A DNA stretch of 64,000 nt from Plazaster borealis (Eukaryota; Echinodermata; Asteroidea; Forcipulatida; Labidiasteridae): assembly GCA_021014325.1 (NCBI GenBank), contig CM037474.1, positions 6,861,130 to 6,925,129 of the forward strand, read 5' to 3'. The position numbers and the translations under genes are program-made. The notes beneath the pieces are model-generated. The model did no database searches, was not told where the DNA came from, and saw nothing but the letters and a program-made list of their open reading frames with translations. Of the stretch, positions 1 through 11,889 are shown one piece after another. Numbering within the stretch: the first letter of the stretch is position 1; each line of letters opens with the position of its first letter.

Positions 1-282
1 AAGGCGGGGGTGGGGCACACCAATTATTTTCAAATATTTACTAACATCTGGTCCGTGCCGAGCCCCCCCCCCCATGTTCTATTGGTTTATGTATATATGC
101 CTATACATGACCAAGTTTGATGCTTGCAGTAACACCGATTCTACTGATGAGATAGCCTTTACTCCTTGTTTGACTGTAGAGGGTGGTGGTTCAACTACCA
201 GCGAAAGTTGTGTGCCACAACATTGCCATATATAGAGACAACATTCCACCAGATTGAAATTATAACTTGGGCTATTTCTATA

Positions 283-925
283 GATGAACCAGCGAGCGAA
301 GCAGAAAGCCTTGCGGCTTGGTGTCAGGGGCCCGCTTTAAGGCCCGAGAAAAATATTTCATATTAGGTGCAGTGCATTTTATAGGACACTTCAGACGCGT
401 TTTACACATTACTTTTACCCAGTTGAAAATGTGCTTTATTTTCCTTTTAACAATCGTTTTGTTAATTTTTTTAAAAGGGGAATCGGTCTGATAGGGGGTC
501 ACACGCTAGCCGTTAACAGCATTGTAGCCAGGATATTATCGCTTGTATAGTTTAATGCATGTTGAGAGATAACGAACAAATGCGAAGACTTTACGGCGTG
601 GGGGTCAGGGGAACGATGTAGGGCCCCTGGAAAAATATTTTAATATTAGATGCTCTCTGGTGCAATCCAGAACATTTCAAGGGCGTTTTACACATTTTAC
701 CCAGTATAAAATTTGCTTAGTGTGCCTTTTAACAATAATTGTTTTGTAATTATTTTTAGCGGGGACCGGTCGGCATATATAGAGGCGGGGGTAATGCTTG
801 CCGTAGACCAATAGTATTCTAGCCATGATGCATGTATAGGCGTAAGGGATTTTACGAGAAAAACGAGCGAACGCGAAGCCTTTACGGCGTGGGGTTCGGG
901 CCCGCTTTCGGGTTTTAACGCTACA
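283..925. repeat. three diverged copies of a GC-biased interspersed repeat
   Basis: Three imperfect copies (about 283-500, 564-790, 857-925) share a stretch reading roughly GAACGCGAAGCCTTTACGGC, then a GGGGTCAGGGGCCCG-like segment, an ATATTAGATGCTC-like segment and a CGTTTTACACATTTTACCCAG-like segment. The third copy is truncated. Related pieces recur at about 3720-3830, 4310-4400, 4720-4790, 20290-20400 and 40890-40980, so this is a dispersed transposon family. No gene is seen in the first 900 bases. Confidence 0.6.
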
Positions 926-942
926 AACGAAGTGTGGACCTG

Positions 943-1160
943 AGAAAACAAGAGGTCCACATAATGTAGGAACTTGAAACACTATGTGGACTTACACATG
1001 TCCATACACACAACTCTGTTACCACCCTCTGTGGACATTCCTTTTTTCTGTGCACTTAAGAAAAAACATTTTCTTCGATACTGGTGAAAACACTGTGGAC
1101 GTGTGTAAGTCCATTTAGTGTTTCAAAACCCTGCCTTGTGTGGACCTCTTTTGTTTTCAT
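943..1160. mobile_element. palindromic MITE-like element
   Basis: Two long arms face each other. ACAAGAGGTCCACA near 946 is answered by TGTGGACCTCTTTTGT near 1140, and TTGAAACACT near 973 is answered by AGTGTTTCAA near 1118. The spacer is under 100 bases and has no coding potential. No clear target-site duplication was found. Confidence 0.6.
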
Positions 1161-1369
1161 ATGTAATGCTTTCCCACAGGTTTGTTTTACATTGTTGAAG
1201 AATAGGATTTTCCTTAAGCGTACAGAGCAAAGGAATTTCCACAGAGTGACTGCAGCACAGAGCTGTGCCCTTACACACGCCAACTTAACGTACTTTAACA
1301 ATTGAACAATGCTACCCCACATGGTTTTCTTTGTTTTAGTGGTACCCCACAGATAATTTCTTCCGAGAA

Positions 1370-1535
1370 ATACATGCAGGCGACTTTTGACAATTTCCGT
1401 GGTGTCTGGTTGAATGCTGCCCTTAATACGGCCAGAGATGCGGTTGGAACCCGCTGTAACTTCGCTGGGTGGATTCGGCATTCTTGGTGAAATGTCCGCC
1501 ACAGTTTTTGCTGTTTTCTCAACAAAAAGACAATG
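1370..1535 (-). repeat. MITE-family fragment related to those at 37.8, 46.4 and 55.2 kb
   Basis: On the minus strand this segment reads CGCATCTCTGGCCGTATTAA followed by GGGCAGCATTCAACCAGACA. That matches the central part of the repeats at about 46590-46670 and 55420-55490. The terminal TTAAAGG-type ends are not clear here, so this is a fragment. Confidence 0.55.
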
Positions 1536-2274
1536 TCGTAACTAAAGTTTTCACAGGTTACATTTATTGTATCTTTCTTAATAATGTTATATCTTACACT
1601 TGAAATAGTGCTCTCCGTCATAGTTTAAATTAAACAGATTAAGATGAATATAATGTATCAAACTGATTGTAAACATGGTTAGAACCAGACTGAGTGCAAC
1701 GATAAGCGTATAATATACAAAACAAAGTATTAATTGCTTCTTATGCTTTTGCGAAATACTGCCGCTTCAAAGTAGATTTTGTTTTGCATTGTGCAATTTC
1801 TTTATCTTCAGCGGACCAATAAATATTTTAAGCCCCCTTTCAGAGAACATTAGGAAAGCTTGTATCGACTTAACCAAAAGGAAGCTTTATCCATTTAAAT
1901 ATAACAATAAATTATCATGCTATGGATATTTTTCGAACATGATTTTGCAATCTTATAGTTTGGTTTGCCATGTCGTGGAGTGGTTGGTTTCTTTATCTTT
2001 TAAGTGGAGCGTGCGGTTTCTTTATCTTCAATAGAAACCGGTTTATATTCGACGAGACCTTATGGAGCCTTAATTATCTATACAAATAATATAACAATAA
2101 TACACCGTACTTTGTAATGAACGCTAAGTAAGTACATTAAGTAATTTCTTCTAAGTTACTTTTCTACATCGCAATTTTATGGATAAATGAAATTTACCTT
2201 AAATAGATTTGACTGCGTATATATAGCTCTAAAGGTACAAGTAAATGAAAGATTAAAGAGGTACAACAATTAAA

Positions 2275-2470
2275 AATACTTCTTCACCTCGAAATATTAT
2301 TTGAGGGAACGAAAAGTTAATTCGAAGGAACGAAATATTGTTTTGAGGGAATGAGGCATCGAGGTAGCGAAATATTACTTCGAGGGAACTAACAAATAAA
2401 CATTTTTTCGAGAGAATGATTTGTTATTTTGAGGAAACGAAATATTATGTCGAGGGAACGAAATTATTAC
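2275..2470. repeat. degenerate minisatellite, about 22-bp unit (TCGAGGGAACGAAATATTA-like)
   Basis: About eight diverged copies of a TCGAGGGAACGAAATATTA-like unit occur in a row. The same unit reappears at 17855-17890 and 19450-19580, on both sides of the LINE fragment there. Confidence 0.65.
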
Positions 2471-2995
2471 TGCTATTATTAATTTGTATATTTTTTATTT
2501 TTGCAAGTTTCCCCCAATCAAGGCTTAAAGCCCTTCTTGGTAAGGGCTACACGACGACAATATTTGAGATGAAAATAACTCAGGGGAGCTGAAGGTAGGA
2601 ATTGATATTCCTCAACAGTCTAGATTGTAGGATGGAGGGAAACATGCACCAAGCAAAGAGTTCCAAAGAGATGCAGTATGTGGAAAAAACAGCTGTTGGA
2701 ATGGCTCTCTGTTCTTCATCTCAGCAAAGCGAAAATGTTTTAAAAACTATTTTTGTTTCCATTTACACGAAGACTTTGTTCTCACACTCACGTCAGATTA
2801 TCTTACGAAAGACACTAGGTGTATAACAAGAGCGCTGAAAGGGGGGGTATTGAAGAGAAAAGAAAACGGAGACGACAGTTTTAAATGGCTAGAGTGCCCC
2901 CCTAGAAAATATGGTTCACCCCTTGTGCCCCCTAAAATGTTACCCTATAGTTTCGGCGCAGACACCCTAAAAGGAGGAACTAGGTCGGACACACT

Positions 2996-3243
2996 GGTGG
3001 CAAATCTCCATGAAATATCTTCTGCATAAAGACAAAGGCTAGCTACTGACCTACTGTGGGATAGAGGTTGTAACGTTGACCCAACCCTTCACCAACAACA
3101 TTAACACTACCCTTCTGCACTCTTTCTAATAAAGATAAATGACAGGCAGAAGCTGCAGCCCAAATGTGACAACAGTACTCCATTACGGGACTTATAGTTG
3201 CCGTATACTTATAAAATATCTTTCTAACCATATTCATTTCCAT
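2996..3243 (-). pseudogene. LINE reverse-transcriptase C-terminal fragment
   Basis: The minus-strand frame reads ...FYKYTATISPVMEYCCHIWA and continues ACHLSLLERVQK, the typical region after the reverse-transcriptase thumb in non-LTR retrotransposons (S-x-x-EYC-x-H-x-W, then LL-x-x-VQ). A stop codon follows after about 65 residues, and similarity continues past it (QKIFHGDLP). The element is therefore a dead, 5'-truncated scrap. The clade is uncertain. Confidence 0.55.
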
Positions 3244-3685
3244 TCTAACAAACGCTTTTTATAGCCCAAATCTCCCAATCCACGGGCAACGTTCCCTTTA
3301 AGCAGGTACGGAATCCTTGATGTGTCATTTTATTTATCGAGCTAAAAACAACGTTACACAACAGCCGGTATATGTGTTGTATTGGTTAATGCCGTTGTCT
3401 TATTTGTTATATTTTAGCTTCAAATGTGAGGTAGAACGAGAAGAGACGTGTTCATAGCGGATTTCCGTAAAAGTCTTGAATTTGCGGCGTGCAACTAATA
3501 AAAACTGTATTACACTTTTAAAGGGCTGCCATTCATTCCGCTGGACATGTTTTCCCCACGCTATTGGGAGAGCCAGTTAAATGCAGTTCGAGGGAGTTTC
3601 CAGAGAATTCGGAAAAGATACACTGTAAAATAGTATCGTTTTCATATTTCCCGAAAAATCAAATGGCACATAAAGGACTCCGAAC
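3244..3685. other. intergenic, no gene seen
   Basis: AT-rich sequence with no coding signal, RNA gene or structured repeat that I can support. Confidence 0.5.
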
Positions 3686-3845
3686 CAGGGGCGTCAATCC
3701 GTCTTGAAATGTGGGGGGGGGACATCAGGATCATTTACGGCGTGGGGTCCAGGGGCCCGCTCAAGGGCCCCTGGTGGGGGTCCAGGGGCGAAGCCCTTGT
3801 GGGGTTCAGGGGCGGAGCCCCTGAAGCTGTTGGGCTTTAGCATGT
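3686..3845. mobile_element. GC-rich transposon end fragment
   Basis: The segment opens with AGGGGCGTCAATCC, has a run of nine Gs, and then repeats variants of GGGGTCCAGGGGCGAAGCCC. This is the GC-rich terminal pattern also seen at 4720-4790 and 20290-20400. The ORF through it is a by-product of the G-rich repeats. Confidence 0.5.
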
Positions 3846-4228
3846 TTGAACGACCTAGAAAAGCTCTCCTTGCTATAATTATTTACATATCAAACTTGGA
3901 CTTGGTTCAGAGAGAGATAGAACAAGCGACACTTAAATAAAAGACCAACATACATGATATAGGCCTATTATTCTTATGGGCAATTCCACTGTGACTCGTG
4001 CTACAATTCAAGTTATCTTTTTACATACTATATGCTCCAGGTATTAAACAACCAACATTCAAGGCTAGATCCTCATAGTATTTTGACATTTTTGGGGGTT
4101 TTACTTTTGTATGCATGGGACAGCGGCGAACATCGGTAACTCGCGCTACACGCAGAGGACATGCCAAATTTGTTTACTCATTTTCATAGTGATGGTGTCC
4201 TATTTAGAACAAAAAACAATAAACTCTC

Positions 4229-5300
4229 CAGGGGCGGATCCAGGATTTTCCAAACGGGGGGCGTGAAAATGTACCAAGCAGCAAAATTAAGGGTGAATGC
4301 AATTTGTGGCGCCTGAGAACGAGTAACTCGAAGCCCTAACGGCATGGGTTCAAGGGCCCGCCTACATGCTCCGAAACAGTTAGGATTCTAGATGCTCTGT
4401 GGTGCGATCTCATGCAGGATCTGACCACTTTAACCAATTTTGTTTTTGCAAGATCATTATTTAATCATCATTTTCGAGTTGGGAGTCATTGAATCAGCCA
4501 TCCTGAGTTATAAAATAAAAATGCAGTCTACAATTAATATTTATTCAGGGACAAAAAAGTGTTGGGTGAGGAGGATCCTTCCTCCACGGTGAGACAAACG
4601 ATATGATAGTGCAATTTTCAATATAATAACCAAAAACAGAGAAATAGAAACACTTTTTAAGCACTTCTGATCCATTTCACTCTTCTAAAATTACTGGAAA
4701 ATGTTACTGTAACATTAATAGTGGGGTCTAGGGGTGAAGCCCCGATGGGGGTCCAGGGGGCGAAGCCCCTGGCGGAAGCTCTGAGCTTTTGGCCTTTTGA
4801 GGGGTGAAAAATCAAGCCTTTGTTTGCCTAAAACAGAGAAATAGACACACTTGTTATAAGCACTTTTGATCCATATCAATCTTCTAATTTTACTCAAAGA
4901 AAATTGTAATACCACAAATCTCACGTTTGGATCTGGTCGCTGCATTATCTGGTTTCATGCATATTCACATATTCACTAGTGGGTAAGATCGTTTTTTCAA
5001 ATTCAAGCTAACTGTCGTATTATCCCGGACAAATTGGCACATCAGGTTTCGAATGTTACGTTACTGTTGCAAATCTAATAAACAATTACAAGTGACATAT
5101 CATGAAAGATTCATTTTGGCAGAAAGAAAAAATGTGAATGGTATAGTATGACAAAGAAATCAATCCTGCCTCTGGGGGAAATTTACACCACACACACTTG
5201 TGGCTATTTTTTAAACAGGCAGTACTAAAAAAAAAATAGAAAAGGTTTTTTTTGGGGGGGGCTGACGCCCACGCCCCACGCCCCCCTGTATCCGCCCCTG
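4229..5300. mobile_element. hAT-like non-autonomous element with CAGGGGCGGAT termini
   Basis: The left end reads CAGGGGCGGATCCAGGATTT and the right end, on the opposite strand, reads CAGGGGCGGATACAGGGGGG, forming terminal inverted repeats around about 1.07 kb. CAGGGGCGGAT-type termini are common in hAT-superfamily elements (family knowledge). The bases CTCTC flank both ends, a possible remnant of the usual 8-bp duplication. No transposase ORF is present, and the interior carries the same GC-rich motif as the repeat at 283-925. Confidence 0.6.
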
Positions 5301-5305
5301 CTCTC

Positions 5306-5930
5306 ATGGATTGTAAAATTAACAATTTTGCTTCGGTTCAGGAAACTTGTAAAGTCCATGGTTGTTTATGATATGTTCTTTCACTTTTGTCATCTTTTGA
5401 TTTTCAGATAGAAAGTTTTATCATCCCTTTTTTAAGGCCACTTCCAGTAACATACATTTCCACCTTTGTGCGTAACAATACAGTAAGCGATGAAAAGAAA
5501 AAGAAAGGATGTTGATTAAAATTTGATGAATATTTCTTGTAGGGCCTATGCCACATTTCAAAGATATAAAATGTATCAAATTTTAAGGACAACTGCTTAA
5601 GCTTAAAACAATGGGCCGATTTATAGAATATCTAAGTTATACAGGATGTTTCTACTTTAAAATACTCTATCAGAACAAATACAAATCTTTTACAAACAAA
5701 CTTTTAAGCAAACTCAGAAAAAAAAATAATGAGTTGTGATCCTGGCATGTGTTTGGAATAATATTGTTATTATTGTTGTTAATTATTCGACCTCAACAAC
5801 ACAAGAACAACAAATACAACACAAGGCAATAAAAGGAACAAAAACAACAACAAAACAGACAAAAACATAGCACCAAAAAAATTAAAAACTAGACTTAAGC
5901 TTTTGTTAAAACAAAAACAAGGTGTTCGGT
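5306..5930. other. intergenic, simple-sequence rich
   Basis: No gene seen. The stretch 5770-5880 is strongly biased to A and C on the plus strand (AACA-type runs). Confidence 0.5.
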
Positions 5931-5939
5931 ATGATTTTT

Positions 5940-6130
5940 TTTAATATTAAACATTGATTTAAAAAATGTTATAACATCATCGATGACGTCACCATCCCGA
6001 AAACTTATATGTGAAGTTTGTGAAGTTTCAAATTTATATGTGCTTGGGAAGTGTGCTTTTGTTTGCGGAAAAGCGACGGGGAGAAGAAGAATAAGAAGTA
6101 TTAAGAAAAAAAGAAAACAAAATTAAATGT
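5940..6130. repeat. tail fragment of the 1.1-kb satellite-associated block
   Basis: This matches the end of the larger blocks at 7320-8440 and 9505-10610: a GATGACGTCAC motif, then GTGAAGTTTCAAATTTATATG-like sequence, and an AGAAGAAGA-rich tail ending in a short hairpin near 5900-5930 and again near 8415-8435. Confidence 0.55.
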
Positions 6131-6184
6131 TAAAGTTCATCTTTTTGTTTGAACCGGAAGTCCAGTTCAAATGGGGCCACACTC

Positions 6185-7320
6185 TGTGTAGCGCTTGTGA
6201 AGTTGTAAAAAACTCAATACCCAAGGATTTTATAACTGAAAACAGTTTGAAAATCGGTTGTGTAGTTCTTGAGATATGGTGTCACTTCCGGTTGACCCGG
6301 AAGTAAAGGTCAACATGGGGTCACGGTTACCCAAGGCTAATCTCCAATGCCCAAGGAGTCTATAACTGATTTTTTTTTTTGAAAATCGGTTGAGTAGTTC
6401 TTGAGATATGGTGTCACTTCCGTTTGACCCGGAAGTAAAGGTCAACATGGGGTCACGGTACCCAAGGCTTATCTCCAATGCCCAAAGAGTCTATAACTGA
6501 AAAAAGTTTGAAAATCGGTTGTGTAGTTCTTAAGATATGGTGTCACTTTCGGTTGACCCGGAGGTAAGGGTCAACATGGGGTCACGGTTACCCAAGGCTA
6601 ATCTCCAATGCCCAAGGAGTCTATACCTAAAAACAGTTTGAAAATCGGTTGAGTAGTTCTTGAGATATGGTGTCACTTCCGTTTGACCCGGAAGTAAAGG
6701 TCAACATGGGGTCACGGTACCCAAGGCTAATCTCCAATGACCAAGGAGTCTATAACTGAAAATAGTTTGAAAATCGGTTGAGTAGTTCTTGAGATATGGT
6801 GTCACTTCCGGTTGACCTGAAGTAAAGGTCAACATGGGGTCACGGTTACCCAAAGCTAATATCCAATGCCCAAGGAGTCTATAACTGAAAACAGTTTGAA
6901 AATCGGTTCTGTAGTTCTTGAGATATGGTCCCTCTTCCGGATGACCCGGAAGTAAAGGTCAACATGGGGTCACGGTTACTCAAGGCTAATCTCCAATGTC
7001 CAAGGAGTCTATAACTGAAAAAAAAGTTTGAAATCGGTTGTGTAGTTCTTGAGATATGGTCTCACTTCCGGTTGACCCGGAAGTAAAGGTCAACATGAGG
7101 TCACGGTTACCCAAGGCTAATTTCCAATGCCCAAGGATTTTATAACTGAAAAAAGTTTGAAAATCGGTTGTGTAGTTCTTGAGATATGGTCTCACTTCCG
7201 GTTGACCCGGAAGTAAAGGTCAACATGAGGTCACGGTTACCCAAGGCTAATTTCCAATGCCCAAGGATTTTATAACTGAAAAAAGTTTGAAAATCGGTTG
7301 TGTAGTTCTTGAATTATGAA
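6185..7320. repeat. 130-bp satellite array, block 1 (about 8.7 copies)
   Basis: Tandem units of about 130 bp each carry GTCTATAACTGAAAACAGTT, a GTAGTTCTTGAGATATGG segment, CTTCCGGTTGACCCGGAAG and AGGTCAACATGGGGTCA. Copies differ by scattered substitutions. Apparent ORFs on the minus strand repeat the same peptide only because the unit repeats. 130 is not a multiple of three and stops appear in most units, so I do not regard it as coding. Confidence 0.9.
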
Positions 7321-8440
7321 TGTTTAAAAAATCTGACATTTGATTGTTAGCGAGGTTTGCACGGACGGCTGTTTTAGAGACTAACAAAGCGTAATGTCAA
7401 AATCAGGTTGCGCGAACCTTGAAAAGAGACTAGACTACAAGCATGTTTGAAGGACTTTGAACCTTGCGGTCGCTTCAATGGAGCAAGCAGCCGCTCACCG
7501 TCTAACTGGTTTAGATCGCGTATTGTGTGTGTTTTTAATGCAGTTTATTCCCGCAGTTTGACAGCGGGTCAATGTATACCCGATTTCAACCATAAGTGAA
7601 GGTCACAAAGGTAACATCTTTGTGGAAAAGTTTGAGAAGGCTTAAAAATCTACAGTATGATGTGAAAATTGTGAGTAATGTGTATGTATAAAGTACGAGT
7701 ATTCCTTAAAGTTTGAATTGTGAAGTTTTCAACTTCCGGTTTGAACAGGAAGACAAGGTCAAACGGTATAAGACTCTGTGTAGTATTTGCTACATTTGTC
7801 AAGACCTCTCCGATGATGTATAGATTGTTATAATAGCTTATGTACTTCTTGAGTTATGAATTTTTAAATGATTAAACTTCGATTTACTGTATCTCAACAC
7901 TTGATGACGTCATCATGACGTCACAACTACTTGATTGGGGTTTTATCAAGGTCCTTACATGGTGTAAGTTTGAAGTTGATCTGATAATCAGAAGTTAATG
8001 TTTTTGCCGGGAAAGTGGTTTTTTTAAGAATTACACCAAGGCAAACTTTGACCTTTCGTTACGACCGGAAGTAAAGGTCATGTGAATTTGTCCTTAACTT
8101 TTCAAATGTTGCCCATGTCTTGATCTATCATATGCCCAAGTATAAATATTGTAGCTGTAATATTCGGGGACATACAGGAATTCGCATATGGTCACTTTTT
8201 TACCTTAAATGGCTTGTAATTTGACACCTGATGACGTCATCATGACGTAACTAAAGCGGTTTCATCTCCTAATGTATATCTACGTATATGTGAAGTTTCA
8301 AGTTCATATGAGGTTGGAAAGGGTGCTCTTGTTAGCGAACAAGGGACGCTGAGAAGAAGAAGAAGAAGAAGTATTAAGAAAAAAAAAGAAAAACTAGAGA
8401 TGAGTTTTTGTCATGTGACAAAAACAAGGTGTTCGCGGGG
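7321..8440. repeat. satellite-flanking block, copy 1
   Basis: About 1.1 kb of non-coding sequence is repeated with high similarity at 9505-10610, and its second half again at 11890-12620. It contains two paired TGACGTCA-type motifs (near 7904 and 8230), two further CCGGAAGT/AAAGGTCA-type segments, and an AGAAGAAG-rich tail ending in TTTTTGTCATGTGACAAAAA, which can fold on itself. Confidence 0.85.
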
Positions 8441-8509
8441 AGTGATTGAAAGAATAAACATTCTACCTTATCAATCCAATGCCTGGTCCAGGAGTTATGA
8501 ATTATGAAA

Positions 8510-9505
8510 TTTGGGGTCACGGTACCCAAGGCTAATATCAATGCCCAAGGAGTCCATAACTAAACAAAGTTTGAAAATCGGTTGAGTAGTTCTTGAGATA
8601 TGGTATCACTTCCGGTTGACCCGGAAGTAAAGGTCAACATGGGGTCACGGCTACTCAAGGCTAATCTCCAATGCCCAAGGAGTCTATACCTGAAAACAGT
8701 CTGAAAATCGGGCGAGTAGTTCTTGAGATATGGTGTCACTTCCGTTTGACCCGGAAGTAAAGGTCAACATGGGGTCACGGTACCCAAGGCTAATATACAA
8801 TGCCCAAGGAGTCTATAACTGTAAAAAGTTTGAAAATCGGTTGAGTAGTACTTGAGATATGGTGTCACTTCCGGTTGACCCGGAAGTAAAGGTCAACATG
8901 GGGTCACGGTTACCCAAAGCTAATCTCTAATGCCCAAGGAGTCTATAACTGAAAACAGTTTGAAAATCGGTTGTGTAGTTCTTGAGATATGGTGTCACTT
9001 CCGGTTGACCCGGAAGTAAAGGGCAACATGGGGTCACGGTTACCCAAAGCTAATCTCTAATGCCCAAGGAGTCTATAACTGAAAACAGTTTGAAAATCGG
9101 TTGTGTAGTTCTTGAGATATGATCTCACTTCCGGTTGACCTGGAGGTAAAGGTCAACATGGGGTCACGGTTACCCAAGGCTAATCTCCAATGCCCAAGGA
9201 GTCTATAACTGAAACAAGTTTGAAAATCGGTTTAGTAGTTCTTGAGATATGTTGTTACTTCCGGTTGACCCGGAAGTAAAGGTCAACATGGGGTCACGGT
9301 TACCCAAAGCTAATCTCCAATGCCCAAGGAGTCTATCACTGAAAACAGTTTGAAAATCGGTTGTGTAGTTCTTGAGATATGGTCCCACTTCCGGTTGACC
9401 CGGAAGTAAAGGTCAACATGGGATCACGGTTACCCAAGGCTAATCTCCAATGCCCAAGGAGTTTATAACTGAACAAAGTTTGAAAATCGGTTGTGTAGTT
9501 CTTTA
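8510..9505. repeat. 130-bp satellite array, block 2 (about 7.6 copies)
   Basis: Same unit as the array at 6185-7320. GTCTATAACT recurs at 8941, 9071 and 9201, and a one-base variant at 9331, giving an exact 130-bp period. The array opens abruptly after a short unique linker (8441-8509). Confidence 0.9.
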
Positions 9506-10610
9506 ATTATGTTTTTTTTTTAAATCTGACATTTGATTGATAGCGAGGTTTGCACGGACGGCTGTTTTAGAGACTAACAAAGCGTAATGTCAAAATCAGG
9601 TTGCGCGAACCTTGAAAAGAGACTAGACTACAAGCATGTTTGAAGGACTTTGAACCTTGCGGTTTGATTCAATGGAGCAAGCAGCCGCTCACCGTCTAAC
9701 TGGTTTAGATCGCGTATTGTGTGTGTTTTCAATGCAGTTTATTCCCGCGGTTTGACAGCGGGTCAATGTATACCCAATTACAACCATAAGTGAAGGTCAA
9801 AAAGGTAACATCTCTGTGAAAAAGTTTGAGAAGGCTTAAAAATCTACAACATGATGTAAAAATTGTGAGTAATGTGTATGTAAAAAGTACAAGTATTCCT
9901 TAAAGTTTGAATTGTGAAGTTTTCAACTTCCGGTTTGAACAGGAAGACAAGGTCAAACGGTATAAGACTCTGTTTAGTATTTGCTACATTTGTCAAGACC
10001 TCTCCGATGATGTATAGATTGTTATAATAGCATATGTACTTCTTGCGTTATGAATTTTTAAATGATTAAACTTTGATTTACTGTATTTCAACACTTGATG
10101 ACGTAATCATGACGTCACAACTACTTGATTGAGGTTTTATCAAGTTCCTTACACGGTGTAAATTTGAAGTTGATCTGATACACAGAAGTTAATGTTTTTG
10201 CCGGGAAAGTGTTTTTTGAAGAATTACACCAAGGCAAACTTTGACCTTCCGGTACGACCGGAAGTTAAGGTCATACGATTTTGACGTTAACTTTTTAAAT
10301 GTTGCCCGTGTCTTGATCTATCATATGCCCAAATATGAATACCATAGCTGTAATATTCAGAGACATACGGGCATTGGCATATGGTCACTTTTTCCCCTTA
10401 AATGGCTTGTAATTTGATACCTGATGACGTCACCATGACGTAACTAAAGCGGTTTCATCTCCTAATGAATATCTAATCATATGTGAAGTTTCAAGTTCAT
10501 GTGATGTTGGGAAAGGTGTCTTAGTTACCGGACAAGGGACGAAGAGAAGCAGAAGAAGTAAAAACTAGAGCTTTAGTGTTTGTTGGAACAAACACTAGGT
10601 GTTCGGAGTC
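9506..10610. repeat. satellite-flanking block, copy 2
   Basis: Close copy of 7321-8440, again directly following the 130-bp array. Array plus block therefore form a composite unit of a little over 2 kb present twice in tandem. The final hairpin reads GTGTTTGTTGGAACAAACAC. Confidence 0.85.
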
Positions 10611-11889
10611 GGGGTCAGTGTTGTGTCAATGTGTGAACTAGTTTATTGAGTCGATGAAAAGATTGTTGATAGCTTTTGAAATTTCAAAGTGTAAATCAAT
10701 TACGTGTATACATTTAGTTTACACGGGAAAGAAATGATAATGTTCCTACTTAAGACTGCATTGAGCTATACGACGTGTATTAATTGATTATCTGTTTCAA
10801 TTTTCATGTAAATATTCATAAACTGTACTGATAGTTAGTATACAAGACTTTTCCTGACAATTAAAAAAGAGCCTCTTAATTTGTATTTCTTTTATTTCCG
10901 GTTGGACAGGAAGCCAGGTCAAATCATGTCATTATCAATTACACAGAACTTTCACACATAAAACATTCACAAAAAATGCAAAGCTTAAAAAATCATAATA
11001 GATGTATTTCTCAAGATACGATTACAAAGTGTTTTCAGCAATTTATTAGAGTAAATTGTCATTTTCATACAGATCATCATTTTTTGAATTCCCTTTCATA
11101 TTGGTTGCATGTCTTCAAACGAGCCGCTGAATTACTCACAAGAACAGCCATGTCAGCCATTTACTGAAGTTTATTTATTTTTCAATGAATATTGATTCTT
11201 TATGGATTAATAAATCCAACTATGCTTATCATGTTGACATTATTAATTTACAATTATTAGAAGTTTTCATCGGGGTTTCAAATACAGTGAGTTGGATACT
11301 CATGAATTATCGGTGCATGAAACATTGATTGTTCAAAACATATGCACTGATGATGATGTCATTAAAATAAGTCAAGCATAGTATGAGCTATTGGTTGCAT
11401 TTTTAGACATTGATTTTCATTCATACAGAACGGTGGGTTAAATTTAGAATATTGAAAGAAAATACTCTTGTTTTGGATAATTATGAAAGACAAAGGCAAG
11501 TCATAAAGACGGCAAGTCTAAGCCTCTAGTGAATTTTGACTAATAACATAATGAGTTGAGTACTATTTCTACCTCTATGGTGCACCATACACTCAGCAAG
11601 GAAATAAGGATGGAACACAACAACGGGTGTGAAAACTTTATAGCTTTATTTCTCACATAATTAAAAGTCATAAGAATCACTGAAGCAGGTGGCCATCTGA
11701 GTAAAACTTCGTCTTCGATTCCATGGTCACCATGAGCCACCAAAAGGGCGAATAGGGGAACAACTTGACGCTGAACATGGCACAGGTTGAGCGGAATTTA
11801 GTTCTGCAGTGTTATTGCGCCATTGATAAGCTTGCGTTATAAGTGCGTTGAACTGCGACACGTCAAAACTTGCACGGAAATCATGCCAC
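10611..11889. other. intergenic, AT-rich, no gene seen
   Basis: Low-complexity AT-rich DNA with no supported coding frame, RNA gene or inverted repeat. Short frames of 60-70 codons have no recognisable content. Confidence 0.5.

Noticed and set aside
3704..3940. Gly/Pro-rich ORF, and the similar one at 20251-20445
   Set aside because: Driven by GGGGTCCAGGGG-type repeats in transposon ends.
6230..9388. Repeated minus-strand ORFs with the peptide LALGNRDPMLTFTSGSTGS
   Set aside because: They exist because the 130-bp unit repeats. The unit is not a multiple of three, stops recur and there is no recognisable domain, so they are not genes.
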